In this document: positions 43,552-53,653 of the stretch, one piece after another
Position numbering within the stretch: position 1 is the stretch's first letter
Layout of the letters: the number at the start of each line of letters is the position of its first letter
Assembly: GCA_024305745.1 (NCBI GenBank)
Contig: JAHRBS010000008.1
Coordinates: 1,550,001-1,614,000 of the forward strand
DNA: 64,000 nucleotides
Reading direction: 5' to 3'
DNA from: Polyporus tsugae
Lineage: Eukaryota > Basidiomycota > Agaricomycetes > Polyporales > Polyporaceae
Made by a program: the position numbers and the translations under genes
The notes under the pieces: model-generated
Databases searched by the model: none
Told to the model about the DNA's origin: nothing
What the model saw: only the letters and a program-made list of their open reading frames with translations

Positions 43552-46500
43552 CTAAGTACTCGGCATGGGTACGAAAGCGGATTTGGCGCTATAAGCTGGC
43601 CGTGGAAAGTGGAGCCCGAGTTGAGAGCGGAATTTAACGAATTTCGTCGCTCCCAAGTTCTTGGTGAATATATCAGCGGGATTGTCGTCACCTTCAATGT
43701 AGAATAGGTCGACGATGCCCTTTTCATGTACCTCCCGAATGTAGTGATAGCGGATGTCGATGTGTTTAGACCTCGGTTCCGTTACTGGATTCGATGCAAT
43801 GAAGATAGACCCTTGGTTATCTCCAGAAAGAGGTATATGATCGATATAGTAGCCGAGTTCTGCAAGTAGGTTGCGAACCCAGACTACTTGGCGACTACAA
43901 TCACTCATCGCCATATACTCAGCCTCAGTTGAGGAATGAGCAATTGTTTTCTGTGCACGTGAAGTCCACGAGAAAACACCACCCGCTAGTTTCAGGAAGA
44001 ATCCTGTCTGCGAGCGTCGAGTGTTGGGATCTGATGCCCAATCAGAGTCAGTACCGGCAACTAAGCCAGTCTGAGCTTTGCCTTTGTAAACCAGGGAGTA
44101 ATCCTTGGTTCCAACCAGATAGCGGCAGATATAGAGTGCACGCTTGAGGTGCTCCTCAGATGGGTTGGATGCAAACTGGGACAATTTTGTCACAGCGAAG
44201 GCTAAGTCCGGCCTTGTTCCTAACATGATATATAGTAGGGAACCGATGACTGTCTGGAACCTAGAGCGAAGCTCTGGTGTGGATTGCTCTTTGTTGGGCT
44301 CAGGTTGGTAACCTGCTGGGAGCGGAGTAGTAGCTGGTCGCGCGTTAGTCATGCCGCAACGTTCCAGTACTTTCTCTAGATAGGCGCATTGATCCAGGTG
44401 GATATCGTTGCCTTTGCGTGTAATACGCATGCGTAAGAACTCTTTGGCATCGCCAAGGTCTCGACACTCCCACTTTCTCATGAAGCGAGCTTTCAGTTCA
44501 GCTACGAGCTTCCTATTTCGCCCACAAAAGAGTGCATCGTCAACGTAGACGATAACAACTACAAGTGCTCCATCAGAGTGTTTGTAGATGTATATGCCTG
44601 CATCATTGCTGAGCCGTTTAAAGCCCATCAATGTCATGGACTCAGACAAGGTGCGCCACCACGCTAAACCTGCCTGCTTAAGCCCATATAGAGCACGTTT
44701 GAGTCTGAGGACTTTGTGCTCTGTGCCGGGTGTGCGAAACCCTTCTGGCTGCTCCATATATATCTCTTCGTCCAGCTTGCCATATAGGTAGGCACTGCGT
44801 ACATCGAGGCCTGAGATATGCCAGTCCTCGAGCGTTGCTAATGCTGTGATGAGACGCACTGTCTCGAATCGTACAACTGGGGAGAATATTTTGTCGAAGT
44901 CTTCGCCTTCGACCTGGGAGAAGCCTTTCACAACAAGCCTGGCTTTCTTTCGTCCGTCAGTTTTGACGTCGAATACCCAGCGGTTCTTGACGACCTTTCG
45001 CCCTTTGGGCCGGTCAACCAAGTCATACACATCGCGCCTGCGAAGAGCCTCTAATTCTTCGCGGCAAGCGTTGAACCACTCCTTTCGCTCATCCTTTGGT
45101 AGGACAGCGATATCACGGAAGGTCCATTCGCGCACATTAAGTGGCGAGGCCTTCTCCCCCTCATCGTCTGGTGGGATAGCCTTAGAAATAAGGTATTGGA
45201 TGAGATATGCTCCCCCTTCCCGGCATAGTTCTGCCACATCAGTTCCGTCTGGATCACGCAGGGCATCTTCGACTTCCTCTGAGGACGCGTCTTCATCATC
45301 ATCATCTTCGTATTCAGATGATTCGTCCTCATCATCAGTTTCTTCCTCAGAACTTTCGTTTGAGTGTGCCTCTGAGCTTTGCTCACTAGGAGCGCCTGAG
45401 TGAGGTGGAGGGACTGGCTCTGCAGGTATAGGTTCCGGTATGGGACCAGAGTCATCCTCTTCCTCAGCGTCGCTGCTACTAGGTGAGATCATGGGAGTAG
45501 GCTCCCGTGGCGTGGTCCATTTCGAAGGTGGACGGAGTACGGGTTCATCGCGTGATCGCGGAAGTGATCGAGAAGAGCTAGGCCCGGGAAGCCTCTCATC
45601 TCTGGATGGTGGCGCGGTACGAGAGCGACTCGTTTCTCCACGAACTTCAACCATTTTCTTCCACGATTCCCGTTTCTCTATGTCCTTGAAAATGTCTGTA
45701 GGGTGTCGTGATTCACCATAGACATTCCCTTCGCGAACTGGTACTTTCCGTTCTCTCCCAGATCGTCGCGGAGAACTCGCGCCAGATCTTTCAACCGGAG
45801 GAGATTGCGGCAACACAGGGCTATGCACACTTCGCGGCGTCTGTCTGCGTGAAGTACGCTGTACAGGTAGTTCAGCCGGTGGTGCAGGAGGTGCGACGTC
45901 TCGCGCCTTGCCCTTGTCCTTTTTAGAAGGAAGGTTTTTGGGAGGACAATGTGGCTCCTCATCGTCATCAGGGAGATTCTTAGGAGCGGGGACTTGGTCC
46001 GCGGATTCCTGTGATTCCTCTTCATTGGGCGCAATCTGCTGCCTCTGTCGCTTCTGCTCGTGCGGACACTTCGGAAACATATGTTCATCAAATAGCGCTT
46101 GAGCAGCTGTAAAGATGACATTGTTTGGTAGGCGCATGAACTTATAATTGTGACCTCCATCGCCGATGCCAAGGTAAACCATCAACTCCGATTTGGGGGA
46201 TAGTTTATTCTTCCGCACTTCAGGTGGCAAGAAGACATAGGCTCCACATCCAAAGACACGTAGGTGGCTAATGTCTGGCTTGGAGTCGTATAGAAGTTCA
46301 TAGGGGGTTCGCCATTCCAGACGACGCATAGGCGTCCTGTTATAGACGTGTGTAGCATGATCAAAGGAGAATTCCCACCAGGACTGAGGTATGCAAGCGT
46401 CGTGTCGCATTGCCTCCCCTTTGTCCATGAGCGTACGAATTATGCGCTCGGCACGGCCATTCTGTTGATGAATGTGTGGTGCACTGGTTATAATCTCGAT

Positions 46501-48936
46501 GCCTCTGTCCTTGAGCATATTCGTGAAGGCTTTTGATTTCAATTCACCTCCAGCATCAGATTTCCATTTCTGCACCTTCGCGCCATATTGGTTTTCGACA
46601 TATGTCAACCATTGTCGCGTAGATTGTAGGGCAGTGTCCTTGGTACGAAGTTTGACGGTCCACATGTGTGAAGTGTAGTCATCATAGTACAGTATAGCGT
46701 ACTTGTGTTTGTGGTACGAAGGGACAGGGAATTCTTTGAGGTCCGTGTGGACTAGCTCAAAAGGTTTCGACGCTCGTCTAAGATCGAGCGGATGGGATTG
46801 CGATGGCATTTTGCCTTCAGCACATCCTCGGCAAATCGAGTCCTCTTTGGGAATCTCAACATGCGGGCACTTGTCAGTGTGTTTCCGAGCATGTCTCAGC
46901 ACATCGCGCGAAGGGTGTCCTAAGCGACGGTGTAGAGTATCATAGTCGACAGCTTCAAAGGCTGTGATCATGTTTCGCGCCAGTAAAGGCTGCGTGAAGA
47001 TGACATAAATAGTGTCACCAATGTTTCGTGGTTGAAACGTGACTACAAGCTCATTTGCTTGGTAGAAGGAGATACTAGCGGTCGATGCACGCGCTTTCAT
47101 TCCTTCACGGAGTAATGCTCCCATTGAAACAAGTTTGTTGGTAAGATTTGGGACCAAGGCGACATTCATCAGCCTTATGGTCTTTCCAGACTCTAAAGTT
47201 AGGAAGACAGTCCCTTCACCAGTCATGAACGTGACCCCATCTGCTGTGTATAGCGGTCGATGGACTTTGTAGTACCGGAAATCGGCGAAGTCACTCATGT
47301 TGAACGTAAAGTGCATTGACGCTCCTGAGTCGAGCATCCACATGTTCGAGTCTTGCCGTTCAATTTGCTTATTCTTTCCCTTACAGCGTGCACACTTAGC
47401 ATGTGAAGAGTGGTGAGGACATGTATTCTGCTCTATAGCTACAGATACATGCGGGCTGTTTACATGACAAGAGGGACTTGCGACATTATCAGCTGCCATT
47501 AAGGGCGCAAAGTCAGCATACAACTTGTTGTGGGGAGAAGAATAGACTGACCAGTACTGATCGAAGAAAGATTCAACTTCATCTTCAACCACGCCGAGCG
47601 ACACGACGTCCTCGTCGTCCGTCAGCTCGTTCATCGGGTCGTCCAGAGGGGCGAGGTGCTCTTCTAGGGTGCGCTCTGACATGCGCTCCCTGAGGGTGCG
47701 CTTGCGCTTGGGCGCGTGGTCCTCCTCGCTGTCCGAGTCCTCGAACTGCGAACTGCTGCTCTCCTCGGTGCCACTGGGCAAGTCGTCGCCACCACTCATC
47801 GTCGGAGATCGGGTTGATGAAGATGCGAGTGGGGTGGCCGCGGGCGAGGCTGCGCGGTTCTGTTCCTCTGGGGCGCGAGGGGCCTGTTGGAGTCGGACGA
47901 GGTCCTCGAGGATGCGGATGCGCTCGAACGTCGGCTGGATGCCGAGTTCCTCGGCGAGGGATATGGCAGACGTGAGCGAGGGGTACTTGTTGTCCCCTGT
48001 CTTTGCGCGGACGGGCTTGCGCATGAGAGCGCGCGGATCCTCCACTCCGCTGGGGCCCTGGGTGATCGTGGTTGGGACGTCAGTGATGTGGGCAAAAGGC
48101 GCCACGTCAACCATATGGGCAAAGTGCGCATGTTGGTGCGCACCTGGCTGTCCACCACGACCACGTCCAGAGCGGCGGCCGCGAGAGCGTCCACCTTGTT
48201 GCTGCTGCCCATCAGGGCGCTGCTGCTGCTGCTGCTGCTGCTGCCGCTGAGGGCGCTGCTGCTGCTGCTGACGGAAGTTGGGGTCCGGCCCCTTGCACTT
48301 GACAGCGCTGATCTTGTTGGTGTTGTTACGCGACTGGTGATGTCCTTGGCGCTGTTCCCAGTGCATGATCACGGCCTGGCGGACGCCGGCGAGCGTGATC
48401 TTCTTGATGGCAGGGCCAGCAGCGTCATCCTTGAGGCCAGAGATGTAGATCTGGATGACGGGATCCATGGACTGAGGGAGCTTGGAGACGAGCATCATCC
48501 CCTTGACGTGCTCTGAAACGTCGAACTTGTTGGTATCAAGGCGCTGGAAGTGCGCCTCGAGCTTGTCGAGGGCTGGGATAGGATTGGAGTCGCTGGGGAC
48601 GGTGAGACTGATCGCGGCACGGAAGTCTTGATAGACGATGGGGATGCCCGGCTTCCTGTAGTTCGTCTTGAGGTGGTTCCAGATGTCCGCGGCAGTGGTC
48701 TTGCTAGCGATAGCACTGATGATGCTTTGAGCGAGGCGAAGGCGGATGTTACCCATGGCCTTGCCGTTGAGTCCGTCCCATTCCGCTTGCTTGTCAGCGT
48801 CGGTGGCGGGGCGAGACTCGTTGATGACCTTCCACTGTCCTTGTGCCAGGAGGTAGGACTCCATGGTCACGGCCCACTCGAGGTAGTTGGGGCCCGTGAG
48901 GACGCTGGTAACGGCGGTGTAGAGCGCGTTCGACAT
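43552..48936 (-). CDS. Copia gag-pol polyprotein, 1794 aa, intact
   Basis: One uninterrupted frame from ATG 48936. The Gag part (about 1-220) has YLEWAVTMESYLLAQGQW and the MHWEQRQG end. It then runs into poly-Gln and an Arg/Gly-rich segment (RGRRSGRGRGG) rather than a CCHC knuckle. An acidic linker (FEDSDSEEDHAPKRKR) follows. Protease DSGAS starts at about 536. GAG-pre-integrase has LHRRLGHPS and CRGCAEGK. Integrase has D732 (HTDLKE), D794 (SDAGGE) and E830 (NGRAER), a D-D-35-E triad. Reverse transcriptase has KNRWVFDVK, LDVRSAYLYG and YVDD at 1464-1467. RNase H has TDSDWA, SSTEAEYMA and SKHIDIRYH near the end. All catalytic residues are present. Gag and Pol are in the same frame, so their ratio must be set after translation or by splicing. 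Confidence 0.97.
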   Translation of the reverse strand: MSNALYTAVTSVLTGPNYLEWAVTMESYLLAQGQWKVINESRPATDADKQAEWDGLNGKAMGNIRLRLAQSIISAIASKTTAADIWNHLKTNYRKPGIPIVYQDFRAAISLTVPSDSNPIPALDKLEAHFQRLDTNKFDVSEHVKGMMLVSKLPQSMDPVIQIYISGLKDDAAGPAIKKITLAGVRQAVIMHWEQRQGHHQSRNNTNKISAVKCKGPDPNFRQQQQQRPQRQQQQQQQQRPDGQQQQGGRSRGRRSGRGRGGQPGAHQHAHFAHMVDVAPFAHITDVPTTITQGPSGVEDPRALMRKPVRAKTGDNKYPSLTSAISLAEELGIQPTFERIRILEDLVRLQQAPRAPEEQNRAASPAATPLASSSTRSPTMSGGDDLPSGTEESSSSQFEDSDSEEDHAPKRKRTLRERMSERTLEEHLAPLDDPMNELTDDEDVVSLGVVEDEVESFFDQYWSVYSSPHNKLYADFAPLMAADNVASPSCHVNSPHVSVAIEQNTCPHHSSHAKCARCKGKNKQIERQDSNMWMLDSGASMHFTFNMSDFADFRYYKVHRPLYTADGVTFMTGEGTVFLTLESGKTIRLMNVALVPNLTNKLVSMGALLREGMKARASTASISFYQANELVVTFQPRNIGDTIYVIFTQPLLARNMITAFEAVDYDTLHRRLGHPSRDVLRHARKHTDKCPHVEIPKEDSICRGCAEGKMPSQSHPLDLRRASKPFELVHTDLKEFPVPSYHKHKYAILYYDDYTSHMWTVKLRTKDTALQSTRQWLTYVENQYGAKVQKWKSDAGGELKSKAFTNMLKDRGIEIITSAPHIHQQNGRAERIIRTLMDKGEAMRHDACIPQSWWEFSFDHATHVYNRTPMRRLEWRTPYELLYDSKPDISHLRVFGCGAYVFLPPEVRKNKLSPKSELMVYLGIGDGGHNYKFMRLPNNVIFTAAQALFDEHMFPKCPHEQKRQRQQIAPNEEESQESADQVPAPKNLPDDDEEPHCPPKNLPSKKDKGKARDVAPPAPPAELPVQRTSRRQTPRSVHSPVLPQSPPVERSGASSPRRSGRERKVPVREGNVYGESRHPTDIFKDIEKRESWKKMVEVRGETSRSRTAPPSRDERLPGPSSSRSLPRSRDEPVLRPPSKWTTPREPTPMISPSSSDAEEEDDSGPIPEPIPAEPVPPPHSGAPSEQSSEAHSNESSEEETDDEDESSEYEDDDDEDASSEEVEDALRDPDGTDVAELCREGGAYLIQYLISKAIPPDDEGEKASPLNVREWTFRDIAVLPKDERKEWFNACREELEALRRRDVYDLVDRPKGRKVVKNRWVFDVKTDGRKKARLVVKGFSQVEGEDFDKIFSPVVRFETVRLITALATLEDWHISGLDVRSAYLYGKLDEEIYMEQPEGFRTPGTEHKVLRLKRALYGLKQAGLAWWRTLSESMTLMGFKRLSNDAGIYIYKHSDGALVVVIVYVDDALFCGRNRKLVAELKARFMRKWECRDLGDAKEFLRMRITRKGNDIHLDQCAYLEKVLERCGMTNARPATTPLPAGYQPEPNKEQSTPELRSRFQTVIGSLLYIMLGTRPDLAFAVTKLSQFASNPSEEHLKRALYICRYLVGTKDYSLVYKGKAQTGLVAGTDSDWASDPNTRRSQTGFFLKLAGGVFSWTSRAQKTIAHSSTEAEYMAMSDCSRQVVWVRNLLAELGYYIDHIPLSGDNQGSIFIASNPVTEPRSKHIDIRYHYIREVHEKGIVDLFYIEGDDNPADIFTKNLGATKFVKFRSQLGLHFPRPAYSAKSAFVPMPST

Positions 48937-49240
48937 CGTGCGAGAGGGGTTAAAGTCTGGAGGGAAGAAGACGTGTCAGTCAACATCCACAAAGACTTTT
49001 TAGGGCAGCGGTCATGAAAAAACGCGCTGGCATAGGTTCCCCCTCTATTTGGTGGAGGGCAGGCAGCGACCTCGAAGGCGCGCCACATCCAGCTCCACTG
49101 CTGTGGATGGCAGGCAGCGGATAATCGCGCCACATCCATCCAACAGGTCGTCTGCCATAACGGCGACGAAGGGATTCCAGGCGAGCTGGGAGCCTCACAG
49201 GTCGCAGCCAGCAATGAGCGGTGCAGTACCTGGGCATCAC
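48937..49240 (-). other. Copia 5' leader with an imperfect internal repeat
   Basis: About 300 bp of untranslated leader lies between primer site and ATG. It holds two related blocks, each with GGCAGGCAGCG followed by CGCGCCACATCCA (about 49063-49092 and 49110-49139). Such repeats could act in RNA packaging or dimerisation; that is speculation. Confidence 0.5.
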
Positions 49241-49254
49241 CAGGGCTCATAACC
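49241..49254 (-). promoter_or_regulatory. Primer-binding site, complementary to the initiator tRNA-Met anticodon arm
   Basis: Directly after the 5' LTR the minus strand reads GGTTATGAGCCCTG. Its complement, CAGGGCTCATAACC, equals the 5' anticodon arm of eukaryotic initiator tRNA-Met (CAU anticodon), not the tRNA 3' end. This is the half-tRNA priming arrangement known from Drosophila copia. Confidence 0.8.
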
Positions 49255-49582
49255 TGTTGAACCCGGGGGCAAAGCCCACACCGGGCAGCAACTCTAGCGG
49301 AAGCTCCGCATACTCACCTGGAGGGGTTGTTGAGGCTTGTTAAGTGATGATGGTGGTAGGGTGTAAAGAACTCCCTGTATTGGGGGCTCTGGGGAGCCCG
49401 TATATATACTACTAGATTACATAAGAACTGTACAGTAGCATACACGGTGCACAGTCGAGCTGTGCGTGATTATCATAGACAAGGCTATGAGTAATCTGGC
49501 ATGTGTGACAACTGGCGCTATGGCGGTGTCACAGCCTAGCGGCTATGTTGGCTGCCAGCGCTTGGCAGTGCCGCGCTCAACA
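49255..49582 (-). repeat. 5' LTR of the copia element
   Basis: 328 bp, matching the 3' LTR base for base as far as I could compare. Contains the TATA-like promoter for the element; flanked outside by ACGGG. Confidence 0.95.
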
Positions 49583-49947
49583 ACGGGGATCCAACAGCGA
49601 CGCTTGTTCTCTGGCACGATCCCTTCTAGTTGCTGCAATCGATCGAAGGTTCGGGTGAGTGCGACCGTGATACTTTTGGACTCTGGTTCCGGGTTGATGT
49701 CCAGTATCACGAAGAAATGGACCTTCTGCGCCATCTTCCTCCTATCTCAAAAGTTAGTCGAAACATTACGCTAAAGTTTTATGACATACTGGGAGGTGTA
49801 AGTCTTCACGTAGAGATCATCTTCCTCAGCCATCCCACCAGTAAGTCGAAGCACCATCCCAGGACGTAAGTCTGCGAGCTGATCGAAGATAGCTTCGATC
49901 CTGTTGACTTCAGGAGGAATGTTGGGAACAACAACATCGGCTGCCAT
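49583..49947 (-). pseudogene. Host gene split by copia insertion, 5' part
   Basis: The ATG at 49947 gives MAADVVVPNIPPEVNRIEA and LRPGMVLRLTGGMAEEDDLY. After an intron (GTATGT..ATAG) exon 2 (49583-49741) continues KVHFFVILDINPEPESKSI, LTRTFDRLQQLEG and NKRRCWIP, where the retrotransposon starts. The rest is at 42875-43208. No known domain is recognised. A transcript from this promoter would now run into the element's 5' LTR and sense strand. Confidence 0.75.
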
Positions 49948-51044
49948 AATGAATTCGATGGAAGTGATGTTATGCAATAAGTGAGAGATGGCAGCGCGAA
50001 GAAGATGGTAGTGGGTGAACGAGACTATGGTAGACTTTCGTTCGAGATTTTATACCAGGCACCTTTCGTATCGGAAGTTGCGACGGAGTGACCCTGTCGC
50101 AATTAAATTGCCCCCCAGGCTGCAGGATAAGATACGTTATCAAAACAGGGCACAGAGACGGAATAGTACCGTAGTATGGAACGTCGACGATCCACTATTT
50201 GCTCATATGGCAGAGGTAGAGCCATGAGAATCATAGCCGTCATGGGGAGTTGACCGAGCGACGTGCTTCAGAGTCGTTGCTGCACCCATTAGGATTAATC
50301 AAGTAAAAGGTTCGGTGAGCAGTTCGGCGGGCGATTCTCAAACGCCGCTTGTTCGAATATTCTTATCGAAGGCGCAGCCTAGGGAACTTCGAAGGTACCA
50401 TGGTTACTTCGAAAGAGGCGATTCTGTGATTTATCCTGTTATCGATTCTGCTGTCATACAGTGTAAGTACTAGCGCTGGTTGACGTAGGGGAATCGAGTA
50501 CACAGACTCGTTGTTGTTCTGGGGAACAGGACGATACCAAAACTTGAAGTAGGGCCACACCGGCCATCCGATCAGTGCAAGAGTTGCGGATTCGCTGCCC
50601 GCGAATCGCGCCCCGAACCGTTCGTTGGAGAATCCCCCTATCGCGTCAAACTGTTCCATAATTGATTCGCAATTCCAAAGCGGCGCGTCGCCGGTGAATT
50701 TCCACCGTGATGGCCCGGTGGAGTCGCGCATGTTCTTTGGCTTGCAACCTCCAAATCTGACCAGCGAGAGGTACTGCGGCACAATGCTCCCGATGCAGTA
50801 GGTTTGCCTTGCTCCGGCCGAGGGCCCACTCCAACCGTTACGGTGGAAGCCAGGAAGCAGCACTCAGGTCGAGTGAGGCCTGAGGCCTGAGGTTTGAGTT
50901 GGAACTTGGCCTGAGGCTGGAGGTTTGGCGCCCAAACTTTAAACCCCCCTCGGCTGTCGGCTTGTAATCCCCCCCAATGACTTCTGTACTCCTCTTGTCA
51001 TCGTCTTTCGACATCTACCTGGATATTCGCAGGGTATTTCTACT
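49948..51044. other. 1.1 kb upstream of host gene and kinase gene
   Basis: A divergent intergenic region. A minus-strand frame (50363-50863) with no ATG start and no motif is open, but I do not support it as a gene. Around 50870-50935 there is a short direct repeat of GGCCTGAGG units. Confidence 0.35.
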
Positions 51045-52487
51045 ATGCGCTTGAGCTACTTATCCAAGGATCGCATCGGCAAGGGGGGCTACGGTAAGCT
51101 TTTCGAACATCGTGGCGACGAGCTGTTCTCATAGTTCCCCTGAAGGGAAAGTGTTCGCCGCCAAGATCACCAGTGTGGGCGACAATGGAGTCGGAGAAAC
51201 GGTGGAAACGGACGTAGCTTTGAAAAAGGCTAGGGTTACGAATCATATACGACATCCCCTGTTGCTCCACGAGGCGTGGGCTCTCATTCTAGTGCGCGGT
51301 AAGCCATCTATTCCACCTTCCCCCTCAGGTTACGCTCGTCTGGTGCATATAAGTCATGATGTTGCTCATGGATCTCACTCAAGGGCATCCCAACATTCCA
51401 CGTGTCCTCGGATGGGGAAGATCACAATATTTCGAGTACATGATCATGGAACGCCTCGGGGCGGACCTCGAACACACCGTGAAGGAGATTGGCCTCACCG
51501 AGCGAAACGCTGTTGCGCTGATATGTCAAATGGTACTGTCCTTTCACCGTTACTCAACCCTACTAATCTCATGACGAGGATTTCTGTAGCTCGATGCGAT
51601 CGAATACATCCACGGTAAAGGAATCGTCCACTGCGACATCAAACCATCCAACTTCGTCCTCGGTCGTGGCGACAATGTCGGACGGCTTTATCTGATCGAC
51701 TTCGGGCTCGCTTGGCAATGGACCCCGGATTTCAAGCGTGGCGGACGGAGGGGTACCGTACCGTATTCCAGCTTGCGTGTTCTCGGGGGCGAAGGTAAGT
51801 GGTTATTCCCGATAATGGCAGAAGTACAACTAAGTCGTTCTCGCAGCTCCCTTGCCTCGCGATGATCTCGAGTCCCTTGCCTATACCATAGTCCGCCTTG
51901 TGACAGGTACTCTCCCGTGGGCTTATTGGTCATCTCGGCAGAGGCTCGATGGAAGTGCAGTGAGCGGCAGAGATCTCGTTCAAGGCTACCCCGACGTCTT
52001 CGCCCAGTTTGTGGATTTCGCGCGCGGCCTCACCCCCACCGATGATCTGCAGTATCGACGCTGGCGAGAAGCTTTTCGCGGGCTGAAGCCAAGCCTCCCG
52101 GAACATCCAATGTTCAACCACAAAGACAGGGGTAGCCGTCGTCTCTGGGTGAGATGGGTAGCACCCACCCTGGGTGATGGCCATCTGCACGACGATGGAA
52201 AGGATGAATACATGTTGGAGGACGCAAAACATGTATTCGGTGGATCGGAATCGCGGTCGGAGATGGGGGGGGATCATGGTTTCGACGGCTTAGAACCCTC
52301 CGAGTGGTACTTTCCGGTTGGTATTTCGCCTCGCTACGTGATAAGCAACGAGTTCGATGTTGTCTCGAGGCACTTGGATTTCATCGACGAGCCTCCTCTG
52401 TACGACGGCGGGCGATCTGTGGAGGATAGGAGCCCTCCCGAGGTTATGAACAATACCCAGTCGAATTCACGTTGCATACGTCTTTAG
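51045..52487 (+). CDS. Casein kinase 1-like protein kinase
   Basis: Exon 1 from ATG 51045 ends in the glycine-rich loop. Joined to exon 2 via an acceptor at CTGAAG (about 51147) it reads IGKGGYGKVFAAKI, giving the loop and the catalytic Lys. Exon 3 continues GHPNIPRVLGWGRSQYFEY and MERLGADLE. Exon 4 has the catalytic loop IVHCDIKPSNFVLG and the DFGLAW metal-binding motif. The last exon has PRDDLESLAY and LVTGTLPW, typical of CK1. All essential residues are present, so it should be active. The C-terminal 150 residues are acidic and variable. CK1-like kinases are expanded in Agaricomycetes; the specific target is unknown. A frame that reads through the first two introns exists and misled a first reading; the spliced form restores the kinase motifs. 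Confidence 0.85.
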
Positions 52488-53653
52488 TACATACATGTAT
52501 ATCCCCTGGGATCGGGATGAGGGTGGAATCGAAGTGCATCTTGGCAACTCTCTATCCAGGATGGAGTTCGGTGAGATTCCAGCATGATGTGGGGGGGACC
52601 TTTGTCCGCCAACTCTAGCCTGCCTATAACACTGACGAAATATTGTTCGTATGGTTCGGTCTGACAGGACACACATGATCAAGTTAGCCACAGGAAGTCC
52701 CGGCACCGGCGGACGTCTACGTCGCCCTCTGCGCTTTCTACCACTCGTGTACGGTGTATCGGCACTGGTTCGTCGACCGGAGCCGTCCCTGAATGCGACG
52801 CCGCTCCACTCGGAAGGCGACCTAAGCTTGCCGTTGAAATGGCAGATATCGTGCAAGAAGTCGCGTGCGAGAACGAGGGAATGTACGCCTCGCGAAGGGA
52901 CGCCGTCGGATGAGGACCACCGTCTTCGCCATTTCGGCGCCATCACGGACGTGGGCCGCACTACGATGGTCGATGGCACCAGTGACGTTGATACGTACGC
53001 GACGGTGCCAGGGAAACTCGCCGTGTTAGAACCCCTCCACAGGTGGTGAAAGGCTGCAATTGCGGGGCCTAGGCCGTCCATGTTTTTCTTCCGTGCGCTA
53101 GTCTCGTCCTTCGAAAGCTTTGCCATGCAGACCCATCGGAATTCAGCGATGAGAGCACAGTGGAATGCAAGCCACTAGCATAAATCAAACATCTGTACGG
53201 GGAGCTCGAGGGTACAAAAGAAGGGGTGAAGACTCACCGTGACTGTGCGGTGTTTGCTGCATTCGGGGTAGTAGGCAACTTTCCCTCAAACCCCAATCCA
53301 GCCAAGCGGTTCTCTCGAGACACAAAGAGCGGGCAGCGCCCCCCCTCACCCCAGATATCTTGCGGTGACAAGATAAAAATGAGGGGATGATCGACTTGAC
53401 CAACACGAACGAACGCCACTCACTCCGAGCGCGTGACAAAGGAATAGCCATGTAAGGCACAAACACTTGACCGCCTTATGGCTCCGAGATGTATAATGCA
53501 GTGACGACAACAACGGTGCTTGTAGCAGTGGCGAGAACATGAGTGCAAAGTTAAAACCAGCCGAGTCCGCAGATTTTCTATCAAAATAACTCAAGTTTCA
53601 ACCCGTCTTCATACAATCCCGCCACCTAACTCCGTGTCCTCGCTCCTCCCAGA
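52488..53653. other. 1.2 kb without a firmly supported gene
   Basis: A 219-codon ATG frame on minus (52467-53126) and a 132-codon frame on plus overlap each other. The minus frame begins MAKLSKDETSARKK and has a plausible first 100 residues, then becomes Arg/Pro-rich. It may be an orphan gene, but there is no motif or homologue I recognise. The right part (53160-53650) is the upstream region of the next gene. Confidence 0.35.

Larger units (their letters stand above)
43214..49582 (-). mobile_element. Complete Ty1/copia LTR retrotransposon, 6369 bp
   Basis: Two 328-bp LTRs (43214-43541 and 49255-49582), which I read as identical, flank an internal region with a single gag-pol frame on minus. 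The target-site duplication is ACGGG (43209-43213 and 49583-49587). The primer-binding site directly follows the 5' LTR and a purine tract (GAGGGGGAG) directly precedes the 3' LTR. Order of enzymes (protease, integrase, reverse transcriptase, RNase H) defines the copia superfamily. Everything needed for retrotransposition appears present, and LTR identity indicates a young insertion. It sits within a coding exon of a host gene in the same orientation. Confidence 0.97.

Noticed and set aside
47669..48516. Plus-strand frames opposite the copia Gag region
   Set aside because: They mirror the poly-Gln and Arg/Gly codons of the Gag frame and have no independent support.
50363..50863. 166-codon frame on minus
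   Set aside because: Begins with a non-ATG codon, has no motif and no obvious neighbouring exon; could be a relic but cannot be supported.
51112..51618. Unspliced frame through the first kinase introns
   Set aside because: It destroys the glycine-rich loop and the HPNIP block; canonical splice sites restore both.
52467..53126. 219-codon ATG frame on minus beginning MAKLSKDETSARKK
   Set aside because: Only its first part looks protein-like and it overlaps the kinase stop region; kept as a note in the region entry, not as a gene.
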